Shown one piece after another: positions 6,162 through 14,667 of a DNA stretch of 64,000 nucleotides (its first letter is position 1; each line of letters starts with the position of its first letter). Where the stretch lies: the NCBI GenBank assembly GCA_963771025.1, contig CAVYRL010000003.1, positions 1 through 64,000 on the forward strand, in the 5' to 3' direction. Under the pieces are notes generated by a model. The model was not told where the DNA came from. It made no database searches and was given only the letters and a program-made list of their open reading frames with translations. Position numbers and translations under genes: made by a program. This stretch comes from Miltoncostaea sp963771025 (GTDB lineage Bacteria > Actinomycetota > Thermoleophilia > Miltoncostaeales > Miltoncostaeaceae).

Positions 6162-8183
6162 TCACACGGCGGCCGCCAGGGCCGCCTTCTCGGCCAGATG
6201 CGCCGGCACCTGCGCGTAGTGGTCGAACTGCATCGCGTAGTCGCCCCGGCCGCCGGTCATGGCGCGCAGGTCGGCGGCGTATCCGAGCATCTCGGACATC
6301 GGCACCTCCGCCCGGATGATCTCGTCGTGCCCTCGGGCCTCCATCCCCAGCGGGTGCCCCCGCCGACCGCTGAGGTCGCCCATCACGTCGCCCACGTGGT
6401 CGGAGGGTACGGTCACCTCGGCGATCATCACCGGCTCCAGCAGCACGGGCCCGGCGGCCGCGACGGCGGCCTTGAGCGCGATCCCCCCGGCGATCTTGAA
6501 GGCCATCTCCGAGGAGTCGACCGGGTGGTGCTTGCCGTCGTAGAGCGTCACGCGCATGTCCACGATCGGCGCGTGGGCGAGCTCGCCCGCGCGCATGGCC
6601 TCGATGACGCCCTTCTCGACCGCGGGGATGAAGGCGCGCGGGACCGATCCCCCGACCACTTTGTCGACGAACTCGAACCCGGACCCGCGCGGCAGCGGCT
6701 CGACCCGCAGCCAGCAGTCGGCGTACTGGCCGCGCCCGCCGCTCTGCTTCTTGTGCTTGCCCTCCGCCTCGGCTGAGCGGGTGATGGTCTCCCGGTAGGG
6801 CACGTGGGGCGGCGCGAGGTCCATCGCCACCCCGAAGCGACGCTCGATGCGCCCGGCGATCACCTCCACGTGCATCTGCGAGAGCCCGCCGACGATCAGG
6901 TCGCCGGTCTGCTCGTCCTGGTGCACGTCGAGCGTCGGATCCTCGTCGCGCATGCGTCGCAGCGAGGTGTGAAGGCGGTCCTCGTCGGACTTGTCGTGCG
7001 CCGTCACCGCGAAGCTCATCAGCGCCGGGGGGAAGGCGATCGGCTCGAAGGCCATGTCGGTCGGTCCGGTCACGAGCACGTCGCCGGTGGCGACCTCCTT
7101 GAGCTTGGCGACGGCGCCGATGTCCCCGGGGCCGATCTCGCCGAGGGGCACGTGCTCCTTGCCCTGGAGCGTGAACAGCTGGCCCACGCGCTCGCGGGCG
7201 TCCGAGCGCGCGCACGTCGCGTGGCTGTCGCTGGGCAGCACGCCCGAGAACACCCGCAGCAGGCTGATGCGGCCGCTGAACTGGTCCGCGAGCGTCTTGA
7301 AGCACAGCGCCACCGCCGGACCGTCCTCGCGCGCGCCCCCGGACCGGGCGGGCGACGGCAGCGCCTCGGTGATCAGGTCGAGGGCCCGGTCCACGCCCAC
7401 CCCGAGCCCACCCGCGGCGCAGACGATCGGGAAGATGCGGCCCTCGGCGACCCCGCTCAGGATCGCCGCGATCAGCTCGTCGGTGGAGATCGGCTCCCCT
7501 TCGAGATACTTCTCGATGAGAGCGTCGTCCATCTCGGCGACCATGTCGATCAGGTGCTCGCGCGCCGATTGGGCCTCCGCGGCGAGGTCGTCCGGGATCG
7601 GGCCGGTGGTGGCCGTCGCGGGCTCGCCCTCGTACGTGGTCGCGGTCATCGAGACCAGGTTGACGACGCCGCGAAAGCCCGCTTCGCGGCCGATCGGGAT
7701 CTGGATCGGGACGGCGCCCGGCGCGAGATCGACCATGCCGGCCACCGCCGCGTCGAAGTCGGCGCGCTCGCGGTCGAGCATGTTGATCACCACCGCGCGC
7801 GGCAGGCCGAGCTCGGCGGCCCGCTCCCAGTAGCGCTCGGTCTGCACCTCGACGCCGGCCGATGCGTTGACCACCATCAGCGCCGCATCGACGGCGTGGA
7901 GGGCGGCGAGGGTGTCGCCCTGGAAGGAGGGCTCGCCCGGGGTGTCCACCAGATTCACCTTCACGCCACCCCAGTGGAGGTGACAGAGGGTCGCCGCGAT
8001 GCTCATTCCGCGCCGCTGCTCGTCCTCGTCGAAATCGCAGACGGTGGAACCGTCGGCGACCCGCCCGAGGCGGGTGGTGGCACCAGCGGCGTAGAGCATC
8101 GCCTCGACGAGGCTGGTCTTGCCGCTGCCGCGATGTCCGAGGACCGCGACGTTCCGAAGCTGAGCAGGGTCGGGATGCGACAT
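6162..8183 (-). CDS. EF-G-like translation GTPase (EF-G2 type)
   Basis: A 673-residue paralogue of elongation factor G, of the actinobacterial 'elongation factor G-like' (FusA2) group. The G domain has P-loop GHRGSGKTS, switch region RRGMSIAAT and G3 DTPGEPSF. G4 reads NMLD instead of NKxD, which may weaken guanine specificity. Domains II-V follow, including the domain-IV stretch YADCWLRVEPL. ATG 8183 is chosen over ATG 8201 because AAAGG lies 9 nt upstream. It lies 50 bp downstream of the sigma factor gene. The cellular role of this subgroup is uncertain; canonical fusA is not in this window. Confidence 0.85.
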   Translation of the reverse strand: MSHPDPAQLRNVAVLGHRGSGKTSLVEAMLYAAGATTRLGRVADGSTVCDFDEDEQRRGMSIAATLCHLHWGGVKVNLVDTPGEPSFQGDTLAALHAVDAALMVVNASAGVEVQTERYWERAAELGLPRAVVINMLDRERADFDAAVAGMVDLAPGAVPIQIPIGREAGFRGVVNLVSMTATTYEGEPATATTGPIPDDLAAEAQSAREHLIDMVAEMDDALIEKYLEGEPISTDELIAAILSGVAEGRIFPIVCAAGGLGVGVDRALDLITEALPSPARSGGAREDGPAVALCFKTLADQFSGRISLLRVFSGVLPSDSHATCARSDARERVGQLFTLQGKEHVPLGEIGPGDIGAVAKLKEVATGDVLVTGPTDMAFEPIAFPPALMSFAVTAHDKSDEDRLHTSLRRMRDEDPTLDVHQDEQTGDLIVGGLSQMHVEVIAGRIERRFGVAMDLAPPHVPYRETITRSAEAEGKHKKQSGGRGQYADCWLRVEPLPRGSGFEFVDKVVGGSVPRAFIPAVEKGVIEAMRAGELAHAPIVDMRVTLYDGKHHPVDSSEMAFKIAGGIALKAAVAAAGPVLLEPVMIAEVTVPSDHVGDVMGDLSGRRGHPLGMEARGHDEIIRAEVPMSEMLGYAADLRAMTGGRGDYAMQFDHYAQVPAHLAEKAALAAAV

Positions 8184-8233
8184 CGGCTTGTGCCTTTCCA
8201 TACAAGGCCGGGGCTCGCAGTCTCGACCAGCCG

Positions 8234-9052
8234 CTAGCTCTGGTCAACCTCCCCGTCGCCCTGCAACCGCCCCTTCAGGCGGAGGATGGCCTTGGTGTGC
8301 AGCTGGCTCACACGACTCTCGGTGACGCCCAGCACCTCACCGATCTCGCGGAGCGTCAGACCGTCGTAGTAGTAGAGGGCGACGACGATCTTCTCGCGCT
8401 CGGGCAGTCGGGCGATGGCGTCGGCGAGCGTGTCGCGCAGCTCGGTCACGTCCAGCAGGTCGGCCGGGTTGGTGATCCGCGAGTCGCCGATCGTGTCGAT
8501 CAATGAGAGCGGCTCCCCGCCCGACGACACGCTCCACGTCTCGTCGAGCGCGACGATCGACGAGTTGGAGATCTGCGTGATGGCCGCCTGGAACTCCTCG
8601 AGCGTCATGCCCAGCGCCGCGGCGAGCTCCTCGTCCGTCGGCGCGCGCTGCAGGCGATGCTCCAACTCGGTGGCCTTGCGCTCGATCTCGCGGGAGCGGG
8701 CCCGCACCGACCGCGGCACCCAGTCCAGGGACCGCAGCTCGTCGATGATCGAGCCCTTGATGCGCGCGACGGCATAGGTCTCGAACTTGACCTGGCGATC
8801 CGGGTCGTAGCGCTCCACCGCGCCGATCAGGCCGAGGAGGCCGTAGGAGATGAGATCGGTCTCCTCGACATGCGCGGGCAGGTGGCTGTTCATGCGGCCG
8901 GCCACGTATCTGACCAACGGCGCGAAGGTCAGGATCAGGCGGTCGCGGGCGGCGGGATCGTGATGATCCTTGTAGCGCCGCCAGAGCATGCGCAGCTCCT
9001 CGTCGCCCTGCGCGGCCCCGGCACCGCCACGGTTGAAGGCGTCCCACGTCAT
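8234..9052 (-). CDS. FliA/WhiG-family RNA polymerase sigma factor
   Basis: A 272-residue group-3 sigma factor. Region 2 is intact (LILTFAPLVRYVAGRM...DLISYGLLGLIGAVERYDP, then KFETYAVARIKGSIIDELRSLDWVPRSVR). Region 3 follows (APTDEELAAALGMT) and region 4 ends the protein with an HTH (LREIGEVLGVTESRVSQLHTKAILRL). This is the family of flagellar FliA and Streptomyces WhiG. No flagellar gene is nearby, so a developmental or stress role is more likely. A TAGACT box about 30 nt upstream of ATG 9052 is a candidate -10. Confidence 0.9.
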   Translation of the reverse strand: MTWDAFNRGGAGAAQGDEELRMLWRRYKDHHDPAARDRLILTFAPLVRYVAGRMNSHLPAHVEETDLISYGLLGLIGAVERYDPDRQVKFETYAVARIKGSIIDELRSLDWVPRSVRARSREIERKATELEHRLQRAPTDEELAAALGMTLEEFQAAITQISNSSIVALDETWSVSSGGEPLSLIDTIGDSRITNPADLLDVTELRDTLADAIARLPEREKIVVALYYYDGLTLREIGEVLGVTESRVSQLHTKAILRLKGRLQGDGEVDQS

Positions 9053-9110
9053 CGCGGAAGTGACATCTGCGGGGGCGTCATCGGCACGAGTCTAGTGAAA
9101 GAGCGCCCGG

Positions 9111-9356
9111 TCATCGCCGTCGCCGGCCGCTCGCCGAGCGGGCCTCGAGCCACATCAGGAGCGCGATGTCGACCGCCGCGCACACCGCGATGACCGCTCC
9201 CATCGCCAGCGCCAGGTTGCGGTTCTCCTCCCCGCCGCCCAGCACGAGGCCGATGATGATCGTGCCGCCGAACCAGATCAGGGCCCGGCTGAACCGCATG
9301 CAATAGGCATGCCCCAGCCCCGGCAGCAGCAGGCTCAGCAGGATGGCGATGATCAT
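9111..9356 (-). CDS. Small membrane protein with PGLGHAY motif
   Basis: 81 residues from ATG 9356. An N-terminal hydrophobic helix (IIAILLSLLLPGLGHAY) is followed by two more membrane segments and a basic tail GRRRR. The LPGLGHAYCMRFSRALIW block resembles the conserved 'PGLGQ-Y' turn of small TM2/DUF5683-like membrane proteins. The function is unknown. It lies upstream of the sigma factor on the same strand with a 58-bp gap. Confidence 0.7.
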   Translation of the reverse strand: MIIAILLSLLLPGLGHAYCMRFSRALIWFGGTIIIGLVLGGGEENRNLALAMGAVIAVCAAVDIALLMWLEARSASGRRRR

Positions 9357-9397
9357 CGCCCGCCGGCCGACAGGGCGCGGCCGCGAACGCAGACCGC

Positions 9398-10156
9398 TCA
9401 CAACGCGACCGGCTCGCCCTGGCGCGCCCAATCGACCGGACCCCCGAAGCCCGCCCGGGCCTCGGCCAGCGCGCGATCGCGATCGTGATCCGGCTGGCAG
9501 TGCACCAGAAGCAGGCGGCCCACGCCTGCATGCGCGGCGATGCCGGCGGCGTCGCGCGCTGACAGGTGCGGCACGCCCTCGGGCACCGGATCGGCGCCGA
9601 AGGTGCACTCGCAGATCAGGACGTCGCACCCCGACGCCAGCTCGGCCAGCTCGGGACCGGGCGCGCAGTCGGCGCCGAAGCAGACCGACGCGCCCGCGCG
9701 GTCGAGGCGCAGGGCGTTGGTCGGAGGCAGGTGGGCGACCTCGTGATGACGCAGCACGAGCCCGTCGCCGAGGTCGATGCTCCCCTCGACCGGAGCGAAC
9801 TCCTCGAACGAGAAGGCCGCGTCCCAGGAGTCGGAGCCCGAGAACGTCAACAGGCGCTCGCGCAGCCCGGGCGGGCCGACGACGCGTATGCGGCCCCCGG
9901 CCCCCGGCCCCCACACCATGTACACGCGCAGCGCCATCAGATCGACGCAGTGATCCGGGTGCAGGTGGCTGATCAGGAGGGTCTTGACGTCCTCGGGCGC
10001 GATGTGGGTCTGGAGCAGGCTGAAGGTGCCCGAGCCGAGGTCCATGACGACTGCCTGATCGCCCGCGCGGACCAGGTACGAGCTTTGGGCCTCTCCGGGC
10101 AGGGCCATCGAGCTGCCAACGCCCACCGGCACCAGCTCGAGGCGGGGTTCGCTCAC
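9398..10156 (-). CDS. MBL-fold hydrolase (RNase Z-like)
   Basis: A metallo-beta-lactamase-fold hydrolase of about 252 residues. Metal-binding motifs are ISHLHPDHCVDL (HxHxDH), a later CFGADCAPGPEL with the bridging Asp, and near the end LLLVHCQPDHD. Topology and length match RNase Z/ElaC-like proteins, but the tRNase exosite arm is not obvious, so a generic phosphodiesterase is equally possible. The start is GTG 10156, or ATG 10189 with 11 extra residues. Confidence 0.8.
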   Translation of the reverse strand: MSEPRLELVPVGVGSSMALPGEAQSSYLVRAGDQAVVMDLGSGTFSLLQTHIAPEDVKTLLISHLHPDHCVDLMALRVYMVWGPGAGGRIRVVGPPGLRERLLTFSGSDSWDAAFSFEEFAPVEGSIDLGDGLVLRHHEVAHLPPTNALRLDRAGASVCFGADCAPGPELAELASGCDVLICECTFGADPVPEGVPHLSARDAAGIAAHAGVGRLLLVHCQPDHDRDRALAEARAGFGGPVDWARQGEPVAL

Positions 10157-10203
10157 GTTCCTGCAACTCGCCCGCGCATCGGCGGTCATGCTATACCGCC
10201 GGG

Positions 10204-11055
10204 GTGGCCCGACTCGCTCGCCTCCTGATCGGCATCGTGCTGATCGCGCTGGTCGGCGTCGGCGCCGCGGCCTGCGGGGGCGGCGGCGGAAGCAGTGACG
10301 GGGCGGACAAGACCGGGGGCCTCTCGGCCGCCCAGCTGCTGGCCCAGAGCTCGACGGCGGCCAAGGAGCTGAAGTCCTTCCGCGTGTCCCTCGAGGCGAA
10401 GGGCACGGTCAACCTCCCCGCGAGCTCCGGGGGCGGCCTCGGCGGCCTGCTCAAGGGCCCGCTGGACATCTCGGGCGAGGGTCCCGTCGAGCCGCCCGAC
10501 AAGGCATCGCTCGACGCCAAGATCAACCTTTCGGGGCTTCCGCTGCAGGGCAACATCACCCGGGTCGGCGACGAGGTGTTCGTCGGCTTCCTGGGCCAGG
10601 ACTTCAAGATCAACCTGCCGCCCGCGCAGGTGGCCCTGCTCGACTTCGGCTCCCTCTACCCCACCCTCGTGGCCTGGGCGAAGGACCCCACGATCGCCGG
10701 CCGCGAGGACATCGACGGAACCTCGACGGTGAAGGTCGATGCCACGCTCGACGCGAGCGCGGCGCTTCAGGCGCTCGGGCCCGCGCTCGGGATCGAGGGC
10801 ATCACGCCGGCACAGGCCCGGAGCGCGCTCTCGACCGGCCGCCTCGAGACCTGGATCGGCACCGCGGACCTGCTGCCGCGCCGGATCCACGTGATCCTGG
10901 CGGCGACCGGCGCGAAGCTCGCCCCCGGCGTCGGCGCGATCGACCTGGATCTGACCGTGGACCTCTCGGCCTTCGACGAGCCGGTGGACATCACGGCACC
11001 CGCCAACGCCAAGGCGCTCAACCTCAACGACCTCGGGAGCCTGGTCGGCGGCTAG
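10204..11055 (+). CDS. LppX/LprG-family lipoprotein
   Basis: 283 residues with a lipoprotein signal peptide: basic start MARLARL, hydrophobic core, and lipobox with Cys near residue 25, followed by a Gly-rich linker. The rest has the LppX_LprAFG pattern: AKELKSFRVSLEAKG, alternating strands with DISGEGPVEPPDKASLDAKI, and TWIGTADLLPRRIHV. These fold as half-barrels that bind lipids and act in cell-envelope lipid transport. The GTG start lies 6 nt after TATACC, so the message is probably leaderless. Confidence 0.85.
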   Translation: MARLARLLIGIVLIALVGVGAAACGGGGGSSDGADKTGGLSAAQLLAQSSTAAKELKSFRVSLEAKGTVNLPASSGGGLGGLLKGPLDISGEGPVEPPDKASLDAKINLSGLPLQGNITRVGDEVFVGFLGQDFKINLPPAQVALLDFGSLYPTLVAWAKDPTIAGREDIDGTSTVKVDATLDASAALQALGPALGIEGITPAQARSALSTGRLETWIGTADLLPRRIHVILAATGAKLAPGVGAIDLDLTVDLSAFDEPVDITAPANAKALNLNDLGSLVGG

Positions 11056-11064
11056 CGCGGTGCG

Positions 11065-11505
11065 CTAGGGCGGGTCCAGCTCCTGGAGCCGGCCCATGTT
11101 TCGCCGATCGAACTCGTCGGCGCCGTCCGGCTCCTCCAGGAACGCGGCCAGGATCTCCCGGCCCACCGGGGGGCTGGTGAGGCGCAGCGACAGCGCCAGG
11201 ACGTTGGCGTGGTTGTAGCGGCGGGCCATGCGCGCGGTCTCGGCGTCGGCGCACAGCGCGGCGCGGGCGCCAGGGATCTTGTTGGCCGCGATCGAGGCGC
11301 CGGTGCCCGACCAGCAGCAGGCGACCCCGCGCTCGCAGCGCCCCGCGGCGACGGCGCGCGCGACCCCGGCGCTCGTCTCCACCCACTCCTCGTCACCCCC
11401 GGCGAGTGGCCCGTGCAGATCCACCTCGTGGCCCGCTTCGGCCAGCGCCGCGATCAGCGCCTCCGTGAGGGGGGTCACCTCGTCCGATCCCACCGCGATC
11501 CGCAC
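11065..11505 (-). CDS. rpiB: RpiB/LacA/LacB-family sugar-phosphate isomerase
   Basis: 146 residues from GTG 11505, preceded by a strong Shine-Dalgarno AAGGAGGA. RpiB interconverts ribose-5-phosphate and ribulose-5-phosphate. Visible signatures are RIAVGSDEVTPL, the Cys-containing active-site strand GVACCWSGTGASIAANKIPGARAALC, and RRYNHANVLALSLR. The E. coli-type active-site Cys falls in the CCWSGTG segment. It is convergent with the lipoprotein gene, 9 bp apart. Confidence 0.85.
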   Translation of the reverse strand: MRIAVGSDEVTPLTEALIAALAEAGHEVDLHGPLAGGDEEWVETSAGVARAVAAGRCERGVACCWSGTGASIAANKIPGARAALCADAETARMARRYNHANVLALSLRLTSPPVGREILAAFLEEPDGADEFDRRNMGRLQELDPP

Positions 11506-11545
11506 GACACGTCCTCCTTCCCGTGGCAACGCTAGTCTCGTAATC

Positions 11546-12181
11546 ATGATCATCCGCGGAGGTACCTTCGGCCCGGTGGCCACCAACACGTACGTCGTCG
11601 CCGACGATCGCGGCGGCTCGGCATGGGTCGTCGATCCCGCGCTCGGCAGCAGCGGCTGGGTGCGCGAGACGCTCGCACGCCTCGACGTGACGCCCGTGGC
11701 GGTGCTCGACACCCACGGCCACTGGGACCATGTCGTCGAGAACCACGTGTGGGACGCCGAGGGCCTGCAGGTGTGGGTCGCGGCGGGCGACGAGGACTGG
11801 GTCGCGGCGCCCGCGCCCTTCAACCCTGCGCTTTTCGGCAACCCGCCCCCCACCCCCGGCGTCGCGCCCGCGCGCATCCTGCAGGACGGCGACGTGCTGG
11901 AGCTCGGCGATCTCCGCTTCCGGCTGCTGGCCACGCCCGGGCACTCGCCCGGCTGCGTCGTCGCCCTCGAGGAGACCCATGGCGAGGCGCTGGTCGGTGA
12001 CCTGATCTTCGCCCAGGGCATCGGTCGCACCGACTTCCCCCGAAGCGATCCCGCGGCCATGGTGCGCAGCCTGGAGCGGATCTTCGCCGAGATTCCGGGC
12101 GCGACGCGCATCTACCCGGGGCACGGACAGTGGGGCCTCACCCTCGCCGACGCCGAGCCGTTCGCGAGGATGTTCTTCTGA
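11546..12181 (+). CDS. MBL-fold hydrolase (glyoxalase II-like)
   Basis: 211 residues starting MIIRGGTFGPVATNTYVV, the standard N-terminus of GloB-like hydrolases. Metal sites are DTHGHWDHV (HxHxDH), ATPGHSPGCVV, GDLIFAQGIGRTDFP and YPGHGQWG. Likely substrates are glutathione- or other thiol-thioesters, which is not decided by sequence. ATG 11546 lies 7 nt after TAGTCT, so it is probably leaderless. Its stop overlaps the next gene by CTGA. Confidence 0.85.
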   Translation: MIIRGGTFGPVATNTYVVADDRGGSAWVVDPALGSSGWVRETLARLDVTPVAVLDTHGHWDHVVENHVWDAEGLQVWVAAGDEDWVAAPAPFNPALFGNPPPTPGVAPARILQDGDVLELGDLRFRLLATPGHSPGCVVALEETHGEALVGDLIFAQGIGRTDFPRSDPAAMVRSLERIFAEIPGATRIYPGHGQWGLTLADAEPFARMFF

Positions 12182-13269
12182 GCCCGCCGATCACCCCCGA
12201 GGCGGCGATGGCCGTGCTGCGGGACGTCCACGATCCCGAGCTGCACCGCAGCATCGTCAACCTGGGCATGGTGGGCGACATCGACGTCCAGGGCGGCCGC
12301 GTGACGGTGGCGATCCGCCTCACGATCGCCGGCTGCCCGCTGAAGGCTGAGATCCAGCGCCGGGTGACCGACGCGCTGTCGGGGCTCGAGGGCGTCGAGG
12401 TGGTGCAGATCACGATGGACGCGATGACCGACGAGGAGCGCCACGCTCTGCGCAGCGGACTCACCGGCGGCTCGGATCGCCCCTCCCCGTTCCAGGTGGG
12501 CGGCCGCACCACCGTGATCGGCGTCGCGTCGGGCAAGGGTGGCGTGGGTAAGTCCAGCATCACCGCCAACCTCGCGCTGGCGCTCGCCCGGCAGGGCAAC
12601 ACGGTCGGCCTGCTGGACGCCGACGTCTACGGCTATTCGATCCCGAGGATGATGGGCGTGCAGCGCCCCGCCGTCGCGGTCAACGACCTCATGATGCCGA
12701 TCGAGGCGCACGGGGTCCGGATGATGTCGATCGGGTTCCTCACCGAGGAGGACAGCCCGGTCATCTGGCGCGGGCCGATGCTCCACAAGGCCCTGACGAG
12801 CTTCGTCACCGAGGTCTGGTGGGACGACCCGGACTACCTTCTGGTGGACCTGCCGCCGGGCACCGGCGACGTCGCCCTGTCACTGGCCCAGCTGCTGCCC
12901 ACGGCCTCCTTCGTCATCGTGACCACCCCTCAGGTCGCGGCCCAGCGAGTGGCGCGCCGGGCCGCGGCGATGGCCGCGCGCGTCAACCTGCCGGTGGCCG
13001 GCGTGATCGAGAACATGAGCTGGTTCGAGGCACCCGACACCGGCGCGCGCTACGAGGTGTTCTCGGGCGGTGGCGGCGCCGTGCTGGCCGCCGAGCTCGG
13101 GGTCCCGCTGCTGGGGCGGATCCCGCTCGAGCCGGCCGTCGCCACGTCCGGGGACGACGGGCTGCCGATCGTGGCGGCGCACCCGGAGAGCGCCGCCGCG
13201 CGAGCCCTGCTCGCGGCCGCGCGCGCCGTGGCCGCCGCCGTTCCGCGTCCGGCGGTCGTGACCTCGTGA
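12178..13269 (+). CDS. Mrp/ApbC-family P-loop ATPase (Fe-S carrier)
   Basis: 363 residues: an N-terminal DUF59/MIP18 domain (residues ~5-85, with DPELHRSIVNLGMV and a TIAGCPLK Cys motif), then a Mrp/Nbp35 ATPase with deviant Walker A GKGGVGKSS near residue 124 and LVDLPPGTGD. These proteins act as Fe-S cluster carriers. The CxxC usually following ENMSxF is absent (ENMSWFEAPDTGARYEVF), as in other actinobacterial Mrps. The start is inferred as CTG 12178 in a CTGA overlap; the next ATG (12208) would remove the first helix. A ferredoxin gene follows. Confidence 0.85.
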   Translation: MSPPITPEAAMAVLRDVHDPELHRSIVNLGMVGDIDVQGGRVTVAIRLTIAGCPLKAEIQRRVTDALSGLEGVEVVQITMDAMTDEERHALRSGLTGGSDRPSPFQVGGRTTVIGVASGKGGVGKSSITANLALALARQGNTVGLLDADVYGYSIPRMMGVQRPAVAVNDLMMPIEAHGVRMMSIGFLTEEDSPVIWRGPMLHKALTSFVTEVWWDDPDYLLVDLPPGTGDVALSLAQLLPTASFVIVTTPQVAAQRVARRAAAMAARVNLPVAGVIENMSWFEAPDTGARYEVFSGGGGAVLAAELGVPLLGRIPLEPAVATSGDDGLPIVAAHPESAAARALLAAARAVAAAVPRPAVVTS

Positions 13270-13293
13270 ACCCCCCTGCCGCGCTGGTAATAT
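13266..13293 (+). promoter_or_regulatory. Candidate ferredoxin promoter
   Basis: TAATAT (13288-13293) is a good -10, with a weak -35 GTGAAC 16 bp upstream. The transcript would carry a hairpin at 13308-13324 (GCCCGCC/GGCGGGC, 3-nt loop) before the ribosome site GAGGGATG. Confidence 0.45.
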
Positions 13294-13355
13294 CGCCGCT
13301 TCGCGGGGCCCGCCCACGGCGGGCGCCGTCGTCCACGACGCCTGAGGGATGCTGA

Positions 13356-13667
13356 ATGACCTACATCATCACCGAGCCGTGCATCGGTACGAAGGACACC
13401 TCCTGCGCCGACGTCTGCCCCGTTGACTGCATCCACCCGTCCGCGGGCGAGGAGAAGCACGACGAGGCGACGATGCTCTACATCGACCCAGCCGAGTGCA
13501 TCGACTGCGACGCCTGCGTCGAAGCGTGCCCCGTCGATGCGACCATGTCCGAGGACGACGTACCCGACAATTGGGACGTGTTCAAAGAGATCAACAAGGT
13601 CTACTTCGAGGACGGCCACGAGGCCGGCGAGAAGCTGGTCGCCAGCTACCTGGCGAGCAAGGCCTGA
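13356..13667 (+). CDS. fdxA: 7Fe ferredoxin (FdxA type)
   Basis: 103 residues. The first cluster site reads C9-x7-C17-x3-CP, the spacing that gives a [3Fe-4S] cluster, with an extra Cys in PVDC. The second is CIDCDACVEACP (C-x2-C-x2-C-x3-CP) for [4Fe-4S]. The C-terminal extension WDVFKEINKVYFEDGHEAGEK is typical of actinobacterial FdxA. It is a low-potential electron carrier; the partner is unknown. The ATG is preceded by GAGGGATG. Confidence 0.95.
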   Translation: MTYIITEPCIGTKDTSCADVCPVDCIHPSAGEEKHDEATMLYIDPAECIDCDACVEACPVDATMSEDDVPDNWDVFKEINKVYFEDGHEAGEKLVASYLASKA

Positions 13668-13670
13668 GTC

Positions 13671-13976
13671 TCAGCGGCCGCCGCGACCGCGGCGGCCCGT
13701 GACATAGCGGACGGCCATCGCGAGGGCGGCCATCAGCGAGATGCGCAGGACGACGGCGCGCGCGCCGATGCCTCCGACGGCGGCCGCGGCGGCCGCGATG
13801 AGAAGACCCGTGAGCGGACCGGGCGCGTGCCCGGCCAGGGCCAGCACGGCGATCACCAGCAGCGCCAGCACCCCGAAGAGCACCGCGCTGACGACACCGG
13901 CGTAGAAGGCCGCGCGGCGCCGGACGACCTCGATCCCGACACCGGCCGCGCGCTCGAGGGGAGGTCGGCCGGTCAC
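13671..13976 (-). CDS. Small membrane protein
   Basis: 101 residues from GTG 13976, overlapping the upstream gene as GTGA. A basic amphipathic start (ERAAGVGIEVVRRR) precedes three hydrophobic segments (~24-48, 52-67 and a last one near 76-90) and a GRRGRGGR tail. No family is recognised. It is the last gene of a minus-strand run of overlapping genes from 16893 to 13671. Confidence 0.6.
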   Translation of the reverse strand: MTGRPPLERAAGVGIEVVRRRAAFYAGVVSAVLFGVLALLVIAVLALAGHAPGPLTGLLIAAAAAAVGGIGARAVVLRISLMAALAMAVRYVTGRRGRGGR

Positions 13977-14386
13977 TCCTCATCGCCCATCATCCGGATG
14001 ATCGGGGAGGCGTGGTGGAGAGCCATCCGCCAACCCTGGGCGTCGAGCACGAAGAGGTTGGTCGCGGCGACCTCGGCGACCGCTGAGCCGCCCTCCCCCG
14101 CCGCCGACGTGATGCGCTCGATGCAGGTCACCCACGCGAGCGGATCGACCAGGGTCACCTGTGCGTCGGCGATCTCGAACTCGATGTAGCCCGTGTTGGC
14201 CATGATGGCCTCGAGGCCCGAGCCGACCTCGTCCCAGCCACGGTGCCACGATCCTCCCGGGTGGAGGCACGCGACCTCGATGTCCGACGACCAGCATGCC
14301 TCCATCGCGACCATGTCGAGCGATTCCAGCGCGTCGTAGAACCCACGGTTGGCGGCCAGCACCTGGTCCCTGATGACGTCGTTCAT
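13973..14386 (-). CDS. SnoaL/NTF2-like protein
   Basis: 137 residues with the cone-shaped NTF2 fold of the SnoaL_3/DUF4440 group: NRGFYDALESLDMVAMEACWSSD, then CLHPGGSWHRGWDEV, IMANTGYIEFEI and a final strand NLFVLDAQGWRMALHHASPI. These are often small-molecule isomerase/hydrolase-like or ligand-binding proteins. Conserved His/Trp (HPGGSWHRGW) line the pocket. The start overlaps the 94-residue upstream gene by ATGA. Confidence 0.75.
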   Translation of the reverse strand: MNDVIRDQVLAANRGFYDALESLDMVAMEACWSSDIEVACLHPGGSWHRGWDEVGSGLEAIMANTGYIEFEIADAQVTLVDPLAWVTCIERITSAAGEGGSAVAEVAATNLFVLDAQGWRMALHHASPIIRMMGDEE

Positions 14387-14667
14387 GCCGATCCTTTCGC
14401 GAGCAGAGCGGCGTCGACCTCGAGCACCGCCGCCCGGCAGAGTGCCTGAACGACCTTTCGGGCGGCGTCCTGGTCGGGTCGCTCTCCCATCGGATCGAGC
14501 AATCTCGCGAGAGCCGCCGCGGCCGCCAGCAGTTCGCCGGTGGGAAGGCCGTCAGCGTGCCGGGCCGCCTGGGCGAGCAGCGGAGCCGCGACCGAATCGC
14601 GCCGCACCAGTGCGATCTCGCACTGCGCGAGGGCGGCGGACAGCCGCACCGCCTCGGCGGTGGTCAT
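14383..14667 (-). CDS. Hypothetical alpha-helical protein
   Basis: 94 residues, Ala/Leu-rich and predicted all-helical (TTAEAVRLSAALAQCEIAL...LLAAAAALARLLDPMGE). ATG 14667 overlaps the amidohydrolase stop by ATGA, and the stop overlaps the SnoaL-like gene by ATGA, so it is translationally coupled on both sides. No family is recognised. It may be a small partner of the amidohydrolase (inference from coupling only). Confidence 0.55.
   Translation of the reverse strand: MTTAEAVRLSAALAQCEIALVRRDSVAAPLLAQAARHADGLPTGELLAAAAALARLLDPMGERPDQDAARKVVQALCRAAVLEVDAALLAKGSA

Noticed and set aside
12178..13269. Loss of the CxxC in Mrp as a sign of inactivation
   Set aside because: The same loss is usual in actinobacterial Mrp proteins and the ATPase motifs are intact, so it is treated as a lineage trait.
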